NCBI RefSeq assembly: GCF_012044895.1
Contig: NZ_CP050695.1
Span: 1,580,501 to 1,644,500, forward strand
Source of the DNA: Aquisalimonas sp. 2447
Lineage (GTDB): Bacteria > Pseudomonadota > Gammaproteobacteria > Nitrococcales > Aquisalimonadaceae
Length of the DNA stretch: 64,000 nt
Direction: 5' to 3'
Below are positions 1 through 8,391 of the stretch, piece after piece; within the stretch, counting starts at the first letter, position 1; each line of letters starts with the position of its first letter. The translations under genes were made by a program, and so were the position numbers. Under the pieces are notes generated by a model that ran no database searches, was not told where the DNA came from, and saw only the letters and a list, made by a program, of their open reading frames with translations.

Positions 1-1
1 C

Positions 2-250
2 TACGCCATGACCATCCACAAGACCCAGGGCTCGGAGTTCGAGCGCGTCGCCCTGGTGCTCCCGGACCAGGCCCAGGCGGCGGTCAGCCGTGAACTCCTC
101 TACACCGGCCTGACCCGGGCCCGTCGGCAGGTCATCGTCGCCGGTGACGCAGCTACCTGGCGCAAGGGCGTTGCCCGCCCCGCGGAGCGCCACTCCGGCC
201 TGGCCGCACGGATCTTCGAGTCACCACCCAAAGGATCCGTTCCCCTGTAG
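2..250 (+). CDS. recD: RecD, exodeoxyribonuclease V alpha subunit, C-terminal end (partial)
   Basis: This is the last 82 codons of a gene that begins before the window; the reading frame is open from base 2. The peptide carries the C-terminal superfamily-1 helicase motifs typical of RecD: IHKTQGSEF, then LLYTGLTRAR. RecD is the 5'-3' helicase subunit of the RecBCD recombination and repair nuclease in the cytoplasm. recB and recC would be expected upstream, outside the window. The only real alternative is another UvrD/RecD-type helicase (for example a RecD2 or TraA-like protein), because just the tail is visible. Confidence 0.82.
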   Translation, partial: YAMTIHKTQGSEFERVALVLPDQAQAAVSRELLYTGLTRARRQVIVAGDAATWRKGVARPAERHSGLAARIFESPPKGSVPL

Positions 251-258
251 GGCGGAGC

Positions 259-351
259 CGTAGGGCGGACCTTCAGGTCCGCCGATTTGGCTTCCATTGA
301 GCCGCCTTGGCTTGTATGTCTTGCACGGCGGACCTGAAGGTCCGCCCTACG
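259..351. repeat. REP-like inverted pair (BIME-like), copies 1 and 2
   Basis: Two 25-bp units face each other. Copy 1 (259-283) reads CGTAGGG followed by a perfect palindrome with arms GGCGGACCT and AGGTCCGCC around TC. Copy 2 (327-351) is its inverse and ends CCCTACG. The 43-bp spacer is not repeated. The unit recurs at 882, 950, 14725, 14795, 14850, 16162 and 16229, always between genes. The pair lies directly after the recD stop codon. Confidence 0.85.
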
Positions 352-422
352 GTCGCCTACGGTTGCCATGGATGCCATGACCGGGTGGGGGAGGGACCTT
401 GCGGTTACAAGGCCCCTCGGGC

Positions 423-788
423 TCACCCGTAATTCGCCACCGTCGCGTTGTTCTCGCGGATGGCGCGATGGAAATCACCCAGTGTCCCGAGCCGGGTGTT
501 GGCGTGCAGATCACCCTCCGCGATCCGGCGCACCTTCACGCACGGGGTGCACACGACCACGTCCACCTGCGGATCGGCCGCCAGCTCGTCAAAGATCGGC
601 CCCAGCGGCGGCGGGCCGAAGGCGACGATATCCTGGGCGGTGTCACCGTTGGCCAGCAGCACGGCATCATGCAGCAGCATCAGCGTCACGCTGTCCCCCT
701 GTTCCCGGGCCGCCCTGGCGTGGAGAAAGGGCAGGGTGGCCCGGGTGGTATCCGTCGGTCCCCAGGTGGTGGCAATAGCAATGTGCAT
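423..788 (-). CDS. DsrE/DsrF-family small protein
   Basis: A 121-residue cytoplasmic protein with the DsrE-like alpha/beta fold. It starts MHIAIATT, followed by a segment on handling of parallel sulfur-relay-like features, and contains a CTPCVKVR stretch with a cysteine at about residue 82 that sits where DsrE-like sulfur carriers place a reactive cysteine. The ATG at 786-788 is chosen because GAGGAG lies just upstream; a longer open frame to 1016 would run through a repeat. The gene stands alone, bracketed by two inverted repeat pairs. By family it would bind or transfer sulfur, but the substrate is unknown. Confidence 0.6.
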   Translation of the reverse strand: MHIAIATTWGPTDTTRATLPFLHARAAREQGDSVTLMLLHDAVLLANGDTAQDIVAFGPPPLGPIFDELAADPQVDVVVCTPCVKVRRIAEGDLHANTRLGTLGDFHRAIRENNATVANYG

Positions 789-881
789 GGTCCTTTTCTC
801 CTCTCGGAAAGGGGTGGTTGTCACCATCATAAGCAGGTGACGCTCGCAGCGGCGTGCGGTAAGCGTAGCCAACGTAGTAAA

Positions 882-974
882 CGTAGGGTGAACCTTCAGG
901 TCCACCATCCAATGGCATGCAGGCCACGGTGGCTTATCAAGGCCGGAAAGGTGGACCTGAAGGTCCACCCTACG
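882..974. repeat. REP-like inverted pair (BIME-like), copies 3 and 4
   Basis: Copy 3 (882-906) begins CGTAGGGTG and copy 4 (950-974) is its inverse, ending CCACCCTACG. These are the GGTGGACC variant of the same family; copy 3 has one mismatch in its stem (GGTGAACCT against AGGTCCACC). With the pair at 259-351 they bracket the DsrE-like gene. The IS110 element starts shortly after copy 4. Confidence 0.82.
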
Positions 975-1016
975 GGTGACGCGGCCGGCCGAGGATGAGC
1001 GGCCCGGCAAATCCAC

Positions 1017-1271
1017 CCCGTAGGAGATTGCGCATCAACGCTGTTGGTGCGCTGTCGCGCAGCAAACATGGTGCAAGATAGGCGGGCGCACGGAGAGCAG
1101 AGGCCAGACGCCGCACTGGTGTGCATGCACCCGCGTAGGAGAGTGGCCCGCACGGCATCGGCGTGGAGTCGTTGAAGGCACGGCACTGGCCGTGACCTCG
1201 TATGAGAGAGTGAGCCCTACCGCCGCCGTGTCTCCCCGTACGCCCTTGTGATCATCATGTGAGGAACGGAC
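1017..1271 (+). ncRNA. Candidate IS110 bridge RNA region (non-coding left end)
   Basis: IS110-group elements are known to encode a structured bridge RNA in the non-coding end upstream of the transposase. Here a 10-bp stem with a 3-nt loop is seen at 1030-1052 (GCGCATCAAC paired with GTTGGTGCGC, one G-U), a short GGTG/CACC hairpin at 1118-1131, and a 6-bp stem (CACGGC/GCCGTG) at 1179-1194. The 9-mer CGTAGGAGA occurs at 1019-1027, near the presumed element edge, and again at 1134-1142 inside the region, as a guide or donor match might. The RNA ends are not determined; this is inference from position and structure. Confidence 0.4.
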
Positions 1272-2606
1272 ATGGCAGGCAAGAGGCAGAAGCGGCGGTT
1301 GGAGGTGGTGCATCCGGATTGTGCCGGTATCGATGTCGGGGGTCACGAGCATTGGGTGGCGGTGGATCCCGGGCGTTGCGAGGTCTCGGTGCGGTGTTTC
1401 AGCGGTTTCACCGACGATCTGCAGGCGCTGGCCGACTGGCTGGAGTCGCTGGGGATCACCCAGGTGGCGATGGAGGCGACGGGGGTGTACTGGATTGCGC
1501 CCTTTGAGGTGCTTGATGCACGGGGCTTTGAGGTTCTGCTGGTCAACTCCCGGGCCACGCGGCAGGTCTCGGGGCGCAAGTCCGATGTGCTCGACTGTCA
1601 GTGGATCTGGCAGTTGATGAGCCACGGTTTGTTGAGCGGTGCCTTTCGCCCGGGTGATGCGGTGTGCACGCTGCGTGCGTTCGTGCGCCAGCGCAGTCGC
1701 CGGATCCAGGCCCAGTCGTGGTGTCTGAACCACATGCACAAGGCGCTGGCGCAGATGAACGTGCATCTGGGCCATGTCGTCAGCGACCTCAAGGGCAAGA
1801 CGGCGATGCGCATCCTGCGGGCGATTGTCGCCGGTGAGCGGGATCCGTGGCAGCTCGCCACGCTACGCGATCGGCGGCTGCGCGCCGACGAGGCGACGGT
1901 CGCGCGCAGCCTGCATGGCAACTGGCGCGTCGAGCATCTCTTTGCCCTCGAGCAGGCACTGGCGCACTTTGATTTTCTCGAGCAGCAGATCGGCGCCTGT
2001 GATCGGGCGATCCTCTCGGCACTCGAGGCACTGCCCGTGCGTGCCTGTGCCCCGACTGAACTCGCCACCCCCTCGCGCAGCGCCCACCGCAGCGCGGCCG
2101 AGCAGCGCCGGCTCCAACAGGCACTCCTCCAGGTCATGGGGGTCGATCTCAGCGCCATCCCATCGCTGGGTGTCGACACCGTGCTGGTGATCGCCGGAGA
2201 AATCGGCCCCGACCTCTCGCGCTTTCCCTCCCAGGCGCACTTCTGCTCCTGGCTCGGGCTCGCGCCACCGACCCGGATCTCGGGTGGCAAAGCCCTCAGC
2301 GGGCCGGGGACGAAGGTCAACAACATCGCCGCCCAGGCACTCCGCCAAGCCGCCTCGAACGCGCGATCGAGTCGCAGCTTCATCGGCGCCGCCCATCGCG
2401 CAAGACTGACACGCATGGACACCGCCAAAGCGATCAAGGCCACCGCTCACCAGCTCGCCCGGCTGATCTACGCCATGCTCACCCGTGGCCAGCCCTACGT
2501 CGAGAAAGGCATCGAGGCCTTCGAGGCCACACGCCATGATCGCCAACTGCGGGCACTCCAGCGCAAGGCCCGCAAACTCGGCCTCGATCTGGTGCCAGCA
2601 GCATGA
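1272..2606 (+). CDS. IS110-family transposase (DEDD recombinase)
   Basis: A 444-residue transposase, full length for the family. The N-terminal RuvC-like domain carries the DEDD catalytic set: D21 in GIDVG, E68 in MEATGVYW, D105 and D108 in RKSDVLDCQW. A coiled middle part follows, then the C-terminal Transposase_20 domain (SIPSLGVDT, about residue 297 onward) with the conserved GPGTKVNNIAAQALRQA segment that holds the serine region. ATG at 1272 has GAGGAA upstream. IS110 enzymes recombine a circular intermediate guided by a bridge RNA and leave no terminal inverted repeats. The frame is intact, so the element may be active. Confidence 0.92.
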   Translation: MAGKRQKRRLEVVHPDCAGIDVGGHEHWVAVDPGRCEVSVRCFSGFTDDLQALADWLESLGITQVAMEATGVYWIAPFEVLDARGFEVLLVNSRATRQVSGRKSDVLDCQWIWQLMSHGLLSGAFRPGDAVCTLRAFVRQRSRRIQAQSWCLNHMHKALAQMNVHLGHVVSDLKGKTAMRILRAIVAGERDPWQLATLRDRRLRADEATVARSLHGNWRVEHLFALEQALAHFDFLEQQIGACDRAILSALEALPVRACAPTELATPSRSAHRSAAEQRRLQQALLQVMGVDLSAIPSLGVDTVLVIAGEIGPDLSRFPSQAHFCSWLGLAPPTRISGGKALSGPGTKVNNIAAQALRQAASNARSSRSFIGAAHRARLTRMDTAKAIKATAHQLARLIYAMLTRGQPYVEKGIEAFEATRHDRQLRALQRKARKLGLDLVPAA

Positions 2607-2712
2607 CTCAATATGAAACCGCCCCTGTCAAAACAACGACCTGGCAGATGTTTGATGAGAGCGGCGCAAGCCGCGACACGCGGACGCGATCACACCACGG
2701 AACTTCTCCCTG

Positions 2713-3135
2713 TCACGACGCCTTCGACGAAAGCCGCGGTTGCTGGTCGTCCCCCGCCAGATCATCAATGATGGGGCAGTCCGGGCGGTGATCCCCGTGG
2801 CAGTGTGAGGCCAGGTGCTCCAGGGTGCGCTTCATGTCCTCGAGTTCATTGATCTGCTGCTGTAGTTCGTCGATGTGCTCCTGCGCCACACGCTTCACTT
2901 CGGCACTGGAACGGTGCTGGTCCCGCCACAGGCGCACGAGTTGTTCGATCCTGGTCATCGAGAACCCGAGATCCCGGGCACGCTTGATGAAGCGCAGCAT
3001 GTGCACTTCGCTGTCGCTGTAGACGCGATAGCCGTTGTCGCTACGGTGCGTCGGCCCCACTAGCCCGACGCTTTCGTAGTAGCGGATCATCTTGGCGTTG
3101 ATGCCCGAGGCGCGGGCCGCTTCACCGATATTCAT
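2713..3135 (-). CDS. cueR: CueR, MerR-family copper-responsive activator
   Basis: A 140-residue MerR-family protein: winged helix at the N-terminus (MNIGEAARASG, then IRYYESVGL), a long dimerisation helix, and the copper-binding loop CHGDHRPDCPI. The metal ligands fall at C112 and C120 and a serine at 77, exactly the positions known in E. coli CueR, which marks monovalent Cu/Ag sensing. ATG at 3133-3135 is chosen because AGGAG lies 8 nt upstream; a TTG two codons earlier is unlikely. The gene follows copA by 29 nt on the same strand, so it should be co-transcribed with and autoregulated by the copA promoter. Confidence 0.93.
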   Translation of the reverse strand: MNIGEAARASGINAKMIRYYESVGLVGPTHRSDNGYRVYSDSEVHMLRFIKRARDLGFSMTRIEQLVRLWRDQHRSSAEVKRVAQEHIDELQQQINELEDMKRTLEHLASHCHGDHRPDCPIIDDLAGDDQQPRLSSKAS

Positions 3136-3164
3136 GGTCAACTCCTGCTGTCCTGCGCCCCATG

Positions 3165-5741
3165 CTACACCGCATGTGAAGCTTCCCCCGAGGGGGCGCT
3201 TTCATCGCTACCCGCGGCACTCTTCATGGGCGGGCGGAAGCGCTTCAGCCGCAGCGCGTTGGAGAGCACGCAGACGCTGGAGGCCGCCATGGCGAAGGCC
3301 GCGAACATGGGCGAGAGCAGAATGCCGAAGGCGGGGTAGAGGATGCCCGCCGCCACCGGGATCAGGCTGGTGTTGTAGGCGAAGGCCCAGAACAGGTTCT
3401 GCTTGATGTTGCGGATGGTCGCCCGGGACAGGGCGATGGCATTGGGTACGTTGCGCAGATCACCCGACATCAGCACCACCTCGGCGGACTCGATGGCGAT
3501 GTCCGTGCCGGTGCCGATGGCGATGCCCACTTCGGCCTGGGCCAGGGCCGGGGCATCGTTGATGCCGTCGCCCACGAACGCGACGCGGGCGCCATCGGCC
3601 TGCAGTTCCTTGACGGCGTCCACTTTGCCGGCGGGCAAGACCTCGGCCACCACGTGGTCGATGCCGAGCCTCCGGGCGATGGCCTCCGCCGTGCGGCGGT
3701 TGTCCCCGGTGATCATCACCACTCGCAGGCCTTCGGCGTGCAGGGCCTGGATCGCGGCCGGCGTGGTGTCCTTGACGGGGTCGGCCACGGCAACGATGGC
3801 GGCGAGCCGGCCGTCGACGGCCGCGTACAGCGGGGTCTTGCCCTCGTCGGCCAGCCGCTCGCCGATGTCGCGGAACACCTCGGGTGCCAGCCCGAGTTCG
3901 GTCATGAAGCGTGCTGAGCCCACCTGTACACGGCGGCCGCCCACCTGCGCGGTGATGCCGCGGCCGGGCTCGGCATCGAAGGTGTCCGGCTCCTGCAGCG
4001 TGGCGCCGGCAGCCCGGGCGGCGTCCACCAGCGCTTCGCCGATGGGGTGTTCCGAGCGGCGTTCCGCCGCGCCGATCAGACCCAGCAGTTCGGTGCGATC
4101 AAACCCGGCGGCCGTCTCCAGATCCGTCAGCTCCGGGCGGCCACGGGTGAGCGTGCCGGTCTTGTCCAGGGCGATCATGTCGGCATTGCGCAGGGTCTGC
4201 AGTGCCTCGCCCCGCCGGAACAGCACGCCCATCTCCGCCGCCTTGCCGGTGCCCACCATGATGGAGGTCGGCGTCGCCAGGCCCATGGCGCAGGGGCAGG
4301 CGATGATCAGCACCGCCACGGCATTGACCAGGGCAAAGGTCAGTGCCGGTGCCGGCCCGGCCAGCAGCCAGATGCCGAAGGTCAGCGCCGCCACCACCAT
4401 GACCACCGGCACGAAGTAGGCGGTGAAGCGGTCCACCAGCGCCTGAATGGGCAGCTTGGAGCCCTGGGCCTGTTCCACCATGCGCACGATCTGCGCCAGC
4501 AGCGTGTCGGCGCCCACCTTGGTGGCGCGGAAGGTGAAACTGCCGGTGCGGTTGATGGTGCCGCCGATGACCTCGCTGCCGGTCTCCTTCTGTGCCGGAA
4601 TCGGTTCCCCGGTGACCATGGATTCGTCGATCCAGGAACTGCCGTCGACGATCTGGCCGTCCACCGGGATCTTCTCGCCGGGGCGCACGACCACCACGTC
4701 GCCGACGACGACTTCGTCGATGCCGATTTCCACCGGTTCGCCGTCACGCTGCACCCGGGCCGTTCTCGCCTGCAGGCTCAGCAACCGCTGGATCGCTTCC
4801 CCGGTGCGGCCCTTGGCGATGGCCTCCAGGTAACGGCCGAACACGATCAGCGTGATGATCACCGCTGATGCCTCGAAGTAGACGTGCACCGTGCCGGCAG
4901 GTAGCACCTGCGGCAGGAAGGTGGCCACCACGGAGTAGCCCCAGGCGGCGCTGGTGCCCAGCATGACCAGGGAGTTCATGTCCGGGGCGCCGTGGGTGAG
5001 GGCCGGCCAGCCCTTGCGGTAGAACTGCAGCCCGGGCCCGAACTGGACCACCGTGGCCAGCAGGAAGAACAGGTAGTAGAGGTTCTGCTGCCCGAGCGTG
5101 TATTGCAGGAACGCGTGCATGGGCGGAATCACCATCGCGCCCATGTCCAGGATGAACAGCGGCACGGTGAACAGCGCCGCGATCCCCAGCGAGCGTTTCA
5201 GGCGGTTCGCCTCGTCGCCATGGCGGCTGCCCGATTCGCTGGCGTGGGTGCCGGCGTCATCGACACGGCTGGCGGGATAGCGCTCGCCCAGCGCGGCAAT
5301 CAGCTCCTGCGCGGACACGGCCCCGGCCAGCACCGTCACGGTGGCCTTGCCGGTGGCCAGGTTCACGGTGGCGTCCTCGACCCCCGGCACGCCCCGGAGT
5401 TTGCCCTCGACGCTGCTGACACAGCCGCCGCAGGTCATGCCGCCGACGGCCAGTTCCACCGTCTCGGTCCGGGGTTCGTAGCCGGCGCCGCGAATGGCCG
5501 CGACCACCTCGCCCAGGTGGTCCGCTCCGGGTTCCAGGGTGATGCGCGCCTGTTCGGTGGCCAGGTTCACCTGCGCCTCGCGCACCCCGTCCACCGCCAG
5601 CAGGGCACGCTCCACCCGCCCGACGCAGGAGGCGCAGTTCATGCCGTCGATGCCGATGAACCGGGTGGCCTCGCCGCCGCCCGGAGCGTCGGCAAGGCCG
5701 TTGCCCGCATGCTCTGGTGTCGGTGCAGTGTTCATGTTCAT
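3165..5741 (-). CDS. copA: CopA, Cu(I)-exporting P1B-type ATPase
   Basis: An 858-residue inner-membrane pump that exports Cu(I) at the cost of ATP. Two N-terminal heavy-metal domains carry GMNCASC (about residues 33-39) and GMTCGGC (about 101-107). Eight transmembrane helices follow, with the transport motif CPC at 482-484, the phosphorylated aspartate in DKTGT at about 526, the SEHP motif of P1B pumps, and the [10 protein letters not shown] hinge. The start is MNMNT; a second ATG two codons on is equally possible. It is the first gene of a copA-cueR operon behind a CueR-type promoter. Confidence 0.95.
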   Translation of the reverse strand: MNMNTAPTPEHAGNGLADAPGGGEATRFIGIDGMNCASCVGRVERALLAVDGVREAQVNLATEQARITLEPGADHLGEVVAAIRGAGYEPRTETVELAVGGMTCGGCVSSVEGKLRGVPGVEDATVNLATGKATVTVLAGAVSAQELIAALGERYPASRVDDAGTHASESGSRHGDEANRLKRSLGIAALFTVPLFILDMGAMVIPPMHAFLQYTLGQQNLYYLFFLLATVVQFGPGLQFYRKGWPALTHGAPDMNSLVMLGTSAAWGYSVVATFLPQVLPAGTVHVYFEASAVIITLIVFGRYLEAIAKGRTGEAIQRLLSLQARTARVQRDGEPVEIGIDEVVVGDVVVVRPGEKIPVDGQIVDGSSWIDESMVTGEPIPAQKETGSEVIGGTINRTGSFTFRATKVGADTLLAQIVRMVEQAQGSKLPIQALVDRFTAYFVPVVMVVAALTFGIWLLAGPAPALTFALVNAVAVLIIACPCAMGLATPTSIMVGTGKAAEMGVLFRRGEALQTLRNADMIALDKTGTLTRGRPELTDLETAAGFDRTELLGLIGAAERRSEHPIGEALVDAARAAGATLQEPDTFDAEPGRGITAQVGGRRVQVGSARFMTELGLAPEVFRDIGERLADEGKTPLYAAVDGRLAAIVAVADPVKDTTPAAIQALHAEGLRVVMITGDNRRTAEAIARRLGIDHVVAEVLPAGKVDAVKELQADGARVAFVGDGINDAPALAQAEVGIAIGTGTDIAIESAEVVLMSGDLRNVPNAIALSRATIRNIKQNLFWAFAYNTSLIPVAAGILYPAFGILLSPMFAAFAMAASSVCVLSNALRLKRFRPPMKSAAGSDESAPSGEASHAV

Positions 5742-5774
5742 GGTCTCGGACGCCGTAATCGCAAGAATGACGAA

Positions 5775-5805
5775 AGGTTAAACCTTCCAATGATTGGAAG
5801 GTCAA
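5775..5805 (-). promoter_or_regulatory. CueR-type promoter and operator of copA
   Basis: Read on the minus strand, a -35 TTGACC (5800-5805) and a -10 TAACCT (5775-5780) are separated by 19 bp, the over-long spacer of MerR-family promoters. Centred in it is a perfect 21-bp palindrome (5782-5802) with arms ACCTTCCAAT and ATTGGAAGGT, matching the known CueR operator pattern. It sits about 35 bp before the copA start. Confidence 0.9.
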
Positions 5806-5999
5806 CGGATTCCTCAGTGTCAACGACACCCGGAGGCACCCGGTCGGTGACAAGGTCCGGCGCAGGCGTGGTCACAGGGTGGTTCGGGGAAGTTCATAAC
5901 AGCGTCATTGACGACGCTTTTCTGCCATCGCCATGATTGGAGCTGCATCTCTTTTCCACCATAAGCACAGCGGGGCGGTCCCCGGAAGGAGGAGCACTC

Positions 6000-7037
6000 A
6001 TGCGTCGAATCCCGTTCGCTGGCAAGTGGGCCGTGGCCGTGGCAACGGTCGCACCCTTCGTCGTCCCGGTCGGGGCCGCCCAGGCCGACGACGAGACCAT
6101 CACCTGGCGCGTCCAGTCGCACTGGCCCAGCGCCAGCACCTCCTACGAGGCCAGCCTGGTCAAGCTGCGCGACGAGCTGTACGAGCGCACCGACGGACGC
6201 CTGGAGCTGGAGCTCTACGAGGCCGGTCAGCTGTTCGGCACCGACGAAATCTGGTCCGCCGTGGAGCGGGGCGTGGTCGAGATGGGCACCGGCTCGCCGT
6301 TCTTCTGGCGCGACCGCCTCAGCCTCGCCGGTGTCGCCTCCGGGCTGCCGTTCTCCTTCGAGGAGATCTGGGAGGCCGTGTACTTCTACGAGCACATGGG
6401 CTTCCGAGAGATGATCCAGGAGGAGGCGGCCGAGTACGGCGTGTTCTACCACCCCGAGAAGCTGCTCACCCAGGACATCGTCGTCTCCGAGCCCATTGAA
6501 TCCCTGGAGGATTTCCAGGGCATGCGGATCTCCACTGCGGGCTTCGGCGCGACCATGCTCTCGGAGGCCGGTGCAGCCGCCCAGTGGGTGGACGGCGAGG
6601 AACTCTACCAGGCCCTGTCCACGGGCGTTGTCGACGGCGGCCACTGGGGTGCCTTTCAGGGCGCCGACAGCATGAGTCTCTACGAGGTGGCCCCCTACCA
6701 CGTGCAGCCGTCGTTCAGTGTCAGCGACGACACGTGGATCATCAACCAGGAGGCAATGGAGGCGCTGCCGGAGGAGGTCTACGACGAACTCCGCGCCACG
6801 CTGCAGAAGCACTTCTGGGAGCGGACCAACGAGTACATCTACGAAGAGCAGATGACCAGGGAGGCGGTGACCACGGAGCAGGGCGTGGAGATCAACCATC
6901 TGCCCGACGAGGTGCACGACCACCTGGTGGAGACCTCCGAGAGCCTCTGGGATGACATCGCCGCCGAGAGTGACGAAGCCGAAGAGGCCGTGGCCATGCT
7001 CCGCGGGTTCCTGGAAAATATGGGACGACTCGACTGA
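6000..7037 (+). CDS. TRAP transporter periplasmic binding protein, DctP family (orphan)
   Basis: A 345-residue protein with a signal peptide ending around AQA-DDE and a DctP-type solute-binding fold (ITWRVQSHWP at the mature N-terminus, ISTAGFGATM near residue 180, and GVVDGGHWG). It would bind an organic acid in the periplasm and hand it to a TRAP membrane pair. ATG at 6000 is chosen for its strong GGAAGGAGGAG site; earlier in-frame starts lack one and would bury the signal peptide. No dctQ or dctM lies next to it: the neighbours are copA and a UspA gene. A long hairpin follows the gene. Confidence 0.88.
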   Translation: MRRIPFAGKWAVAVATVAPFVVPVGAAQADDETITWRVQSHWPSASTSYEASLVKLRDELYERTDGRLELELYEAGQLFGTDEIWSAVERGVVEMGTGSPFFWRDRLSLAGVASGLPFSFEEIWEAVYFYEHMGFREMIQEEAAEYGVFYHPEKLLTQDIVVSEPIESLEDFQGMRISTAGFGATMLSEAGAAAQWVDGEELYQALSTGVVDGGHWGAFQGADSMSLYEVAPYHVQPSFSVSDDTWIINQEAMEALPEEVYDELRATLQKHFWERTNEYIYEEQMTREAVTTEQGVEINHLPDEVHDHLVETSESLWDDIAAESDEAEEAVAMLRGFLENMGRLD

Positions 7038-7074
7038 TCGCGCCCGGGTCCCAACTGTAGACAGCGATGGGAAC

Positions 7075-7109
7075 ACTGACGAGGCCGGGCATGCGCCGGC
7101 CTCGTCAGT
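7075..7109. terminator. Bidirectional hairpin terminator
   Basis: A perfect 14-bp stem (arms 7075-7088 and 7096-7109, loop 7 nt) lies between the convergent TRAP binding-protein and uspA genes. There is no clear T tract on either strand, but position and strength suit a shared terminator. Confidence 0.65.
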
Positions 7110-7140
7110 CCATCGCCGGGCGCGCTGTCCGCGGAACCGG

Positions 7141-7554
7141 TCAGCGTACGACCAGTACGGAAATGTCGGTGTGGGAGGCCAGGAATCCGGCGTTCGATGC
7201 GAACACGTAATCGCGGAACCCCGGTACGTGTGACGCCATCACTACCAGGTCTGCCCCGATTTCGTGAATGTACCGATCCAGGCAGCGATCGAGTTCGGTC
7301 GCCGGATCGGGCGTGACGATGGTGTGAGCATTGAACTCGACGCCGCGGCTGGTGCTCTGCTCGGCGGCGAAGTCGGAAAGCTTCTGCTTGAACTCTTCCG
7401 CATTGTGGGACACTTCACCGGGTGCCGGCGCCGTGACGCCAACCAGGTGCAGTGAGGCGTCGTAGTGCTTTGCCAGATCGGCCGCAGTGGCCAGCGCTTT
7501 CTCGACTCTGTCCGTGTGCGCAAGCGCAACCGGAACGACAATCTTGTGATACAT
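7141..7554 (-). CDS. Universal stress protein, UspA family
   Basis: A 137-residue cytoplasmic UspA-fold protein (KIVVPVALAHTD at the start; ISVLVVR at the end). The ATP-binding GxxG-x9-GS/T signature of the UspFG/MJ0577 branch is not present: the corresponding stretch reads SHVPGFRDYVFASNAG. It is therefore more likely of the non-nucleotide-binding UspA type. ATG has GGGGAG upstream. An FNR/ANR-like site lies about 60 bp upstream, in the region shared with the divergent membrane-protein gene, which suggests induction at low oxygen. Confidence 0.88.
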   Translation of the reverse strand: MYHKIVVPVALAHTDRVEKALATAADLAKHYDASLHLVGVTAPAPGEVSHNAEEFKQKLSDFAAEQSTSRGVEFNAHTIVTPDPATELDRCLDRYIHEIGADLVVMASHVPGFRDYVFASNAGFLASHTDISVLVVR

Positions 7555-7614
7555 GACGTGTCTCCCCTCTTGGTCCGTGTTCGCGTACTCTCCCAGTTCG
7601 GGTCAACCAGGGTA

Positions 7615-7628
7615 TTGATTCACGTCAA
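7615..7628. promoter_or_regulatory. FNR/ANR-like box
   Basis: The sequence TTGATTCACGTCAA matches the FNR/ANR consensus TTGAT-N4-ATCAA at 9 of 10 defined positions. It lies in the divergent region between uspA (start 7554, minus) and the membrane-protein gene (start 7694, plus), a usual place for oxygen-responsive control of usp genes. Confidence 0.5.
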
Positions 7629-7693
7629 CGGCCGGGTGGACGATCTGTCGCGCCCGCGGATGCGCCGCGTTCCGCGGCAGGGGCTGAGCCGCA

Positions 7694-8359
7694 ATGAATG
7701 TCGATGCGTCACTGTTGCCCACGGCGCTGCTGTGGGGGCTGTGGCCGGTCTTCGTACTGGTCATGCTGCCCACGATCCTCCGCGCACCGTGGACGCTGCT
7801 TCTGAACAACGGGCTGCAACCGCAATTTGTCGGTGCCTGCGGGCTCGTGGCCCTGGCCTGGACCATGAGCGCCGGCGTGCAACCGGGCCTGGAATTCCAT
7901 CTGCTGGGCACCACCGTGCTGACGTTGCTGTTCGGGCGCATGCTGGCCATGGCCGGCGCCAGCGGCGCGCTAGTCGTGCTGTCGGTGCTGGGGTTCTACG
8001 ACTGGCAGGCGCTGCCGGTCAACGGCCTGCTGCTGGCCGTCCTGCCCGTGCTGACCGCGCACTTGATCGGTTACTACGTCTACCGCTGGTTGCCGCACCA
8101 CTTGTTCATCTACGTCTTCGTGGTTGCCTTCTTCGGCGCCATGATTGCCATGGCCGTGGTGCTGGTGGCCTCGTCCGCGCTCTACGCCGCCGTCGGTGCG
8201 TATCCGCCCGGTCTCATCTGGCGCGACTACCTCATGGTCATGCCGCTGCTCATGTTTCCGGAAGGGTTCGTCACCGGGATGCTCATGACCATGTGCGTGG
8301 TGTTCCGCCCGGAATGGGTGCGCACATTTGATGATCGGGATTACCTGGTCGGAAAGTAG
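7694..8359 (+). CDS. CbiM-like multi-pass inner-membrane protein
   Basis: A 221-residue, very hydrophobic protein with about six to seven transmembrane helices (for example residues 7-29, 45-60, 85-100, 130-160, 185-205). Its pattern resembles the stand-alone CbiM-like proteins often labelled energy-coupling-factor transporter permease, but the histidine-rich N-terminus MHIPD of genuine metal-binding CbiM is absent (it starts MNVDASLLP), so metal transport is uncertain. It starts 139 nt from the divergent uspA and faces the TauE/SafE-like gene convergently. It may be controlled by the FNR-like box upstream. Confidence 0.5.
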   Translation: MNVDASLLPTALLWGLWPVFVLVMLPTILRAPWTLLLNNGLQPQFVGACGLVALAWTMSAGVQPGLEFHLLGTTVLTLLFGRMLAMAGASGALVVLSVLGFYDWQALPVNGLLLAVLPVLTAHLIGYYVYRWLPHHLFIYVFVVAFFGAMIAMAVVLVASSALYAAVGAYPPGLIWRDYLMVMPLLMFPEGFVTGMLMTMCVVFRPEWVRTFDDRDYLVGK

Positions 8360-8360
8360 A

Positions 8361-8391
8361 GCACTGACAATATGCCCTATAATGTCAGTGC
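8361..8391. terminator. Hairpin between convergent genes
   Basis: Inverted repeat with perfect 9-bp arms GCACTGACA (8361-8369) and TGTCAGTGC (8383-8391) around a 13-nt AT-rich loop. It follows the stop codon of the CbiM-like gene and overlaps the stop codon of the opposing gene. No T tract is seen. Confidence 0.4.

Larger units (their letters stand above)
789..1271. other. Gene-free stretch: REP-like pair plus left end of the IS110 element
   Basis: No coding region is supported here. The proximal part is the 5' leader of the DsrE-like gene, then the REP-like pair at 882-974. The rest, from roughly 1010 to the transposase start at 1272, is the non-coding left end expected of an IS110-group element and is rich in hairpins. 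Confidence 0.7.
1017..2712 (+). mobile_element. IS110-family insertion sequence, boundaries approximate
   Basis: The element comprises the intact transposase and the structured non-coding DNA upstream of it. IS110 elements usually lack terminal inverted repeats and target duplications, so neither edge can be fixed from one copy. The left edge probably lies between the REP-like repeat ending at 974 and the hairpin at 1030; the right edge lies between the transposase stop (2606) and the end of cueR (2713). Confidence 0.6.

Noticed and set aside
2607-2712. Terminal inverted repeats for the IS element
   Set aside because: None was found by comparing the DNA on either side of the transposase gene; IS110-group elements generally lack them.
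5257-5853. Long open frame on the minus strand within copA
   Set aside because: It is out of frame with the clear CopA sequence, has a low-complexity Arg/Gly-rich translation typical of GC-rich shadow frames, and matches no family.
8361-8391. GCACTGACA/TGTCAGTGC inverted repeat as a regulator site
   Set aside because: It lies between two convergent genes at their stop codons, where a terminator is far more likely than an operator.
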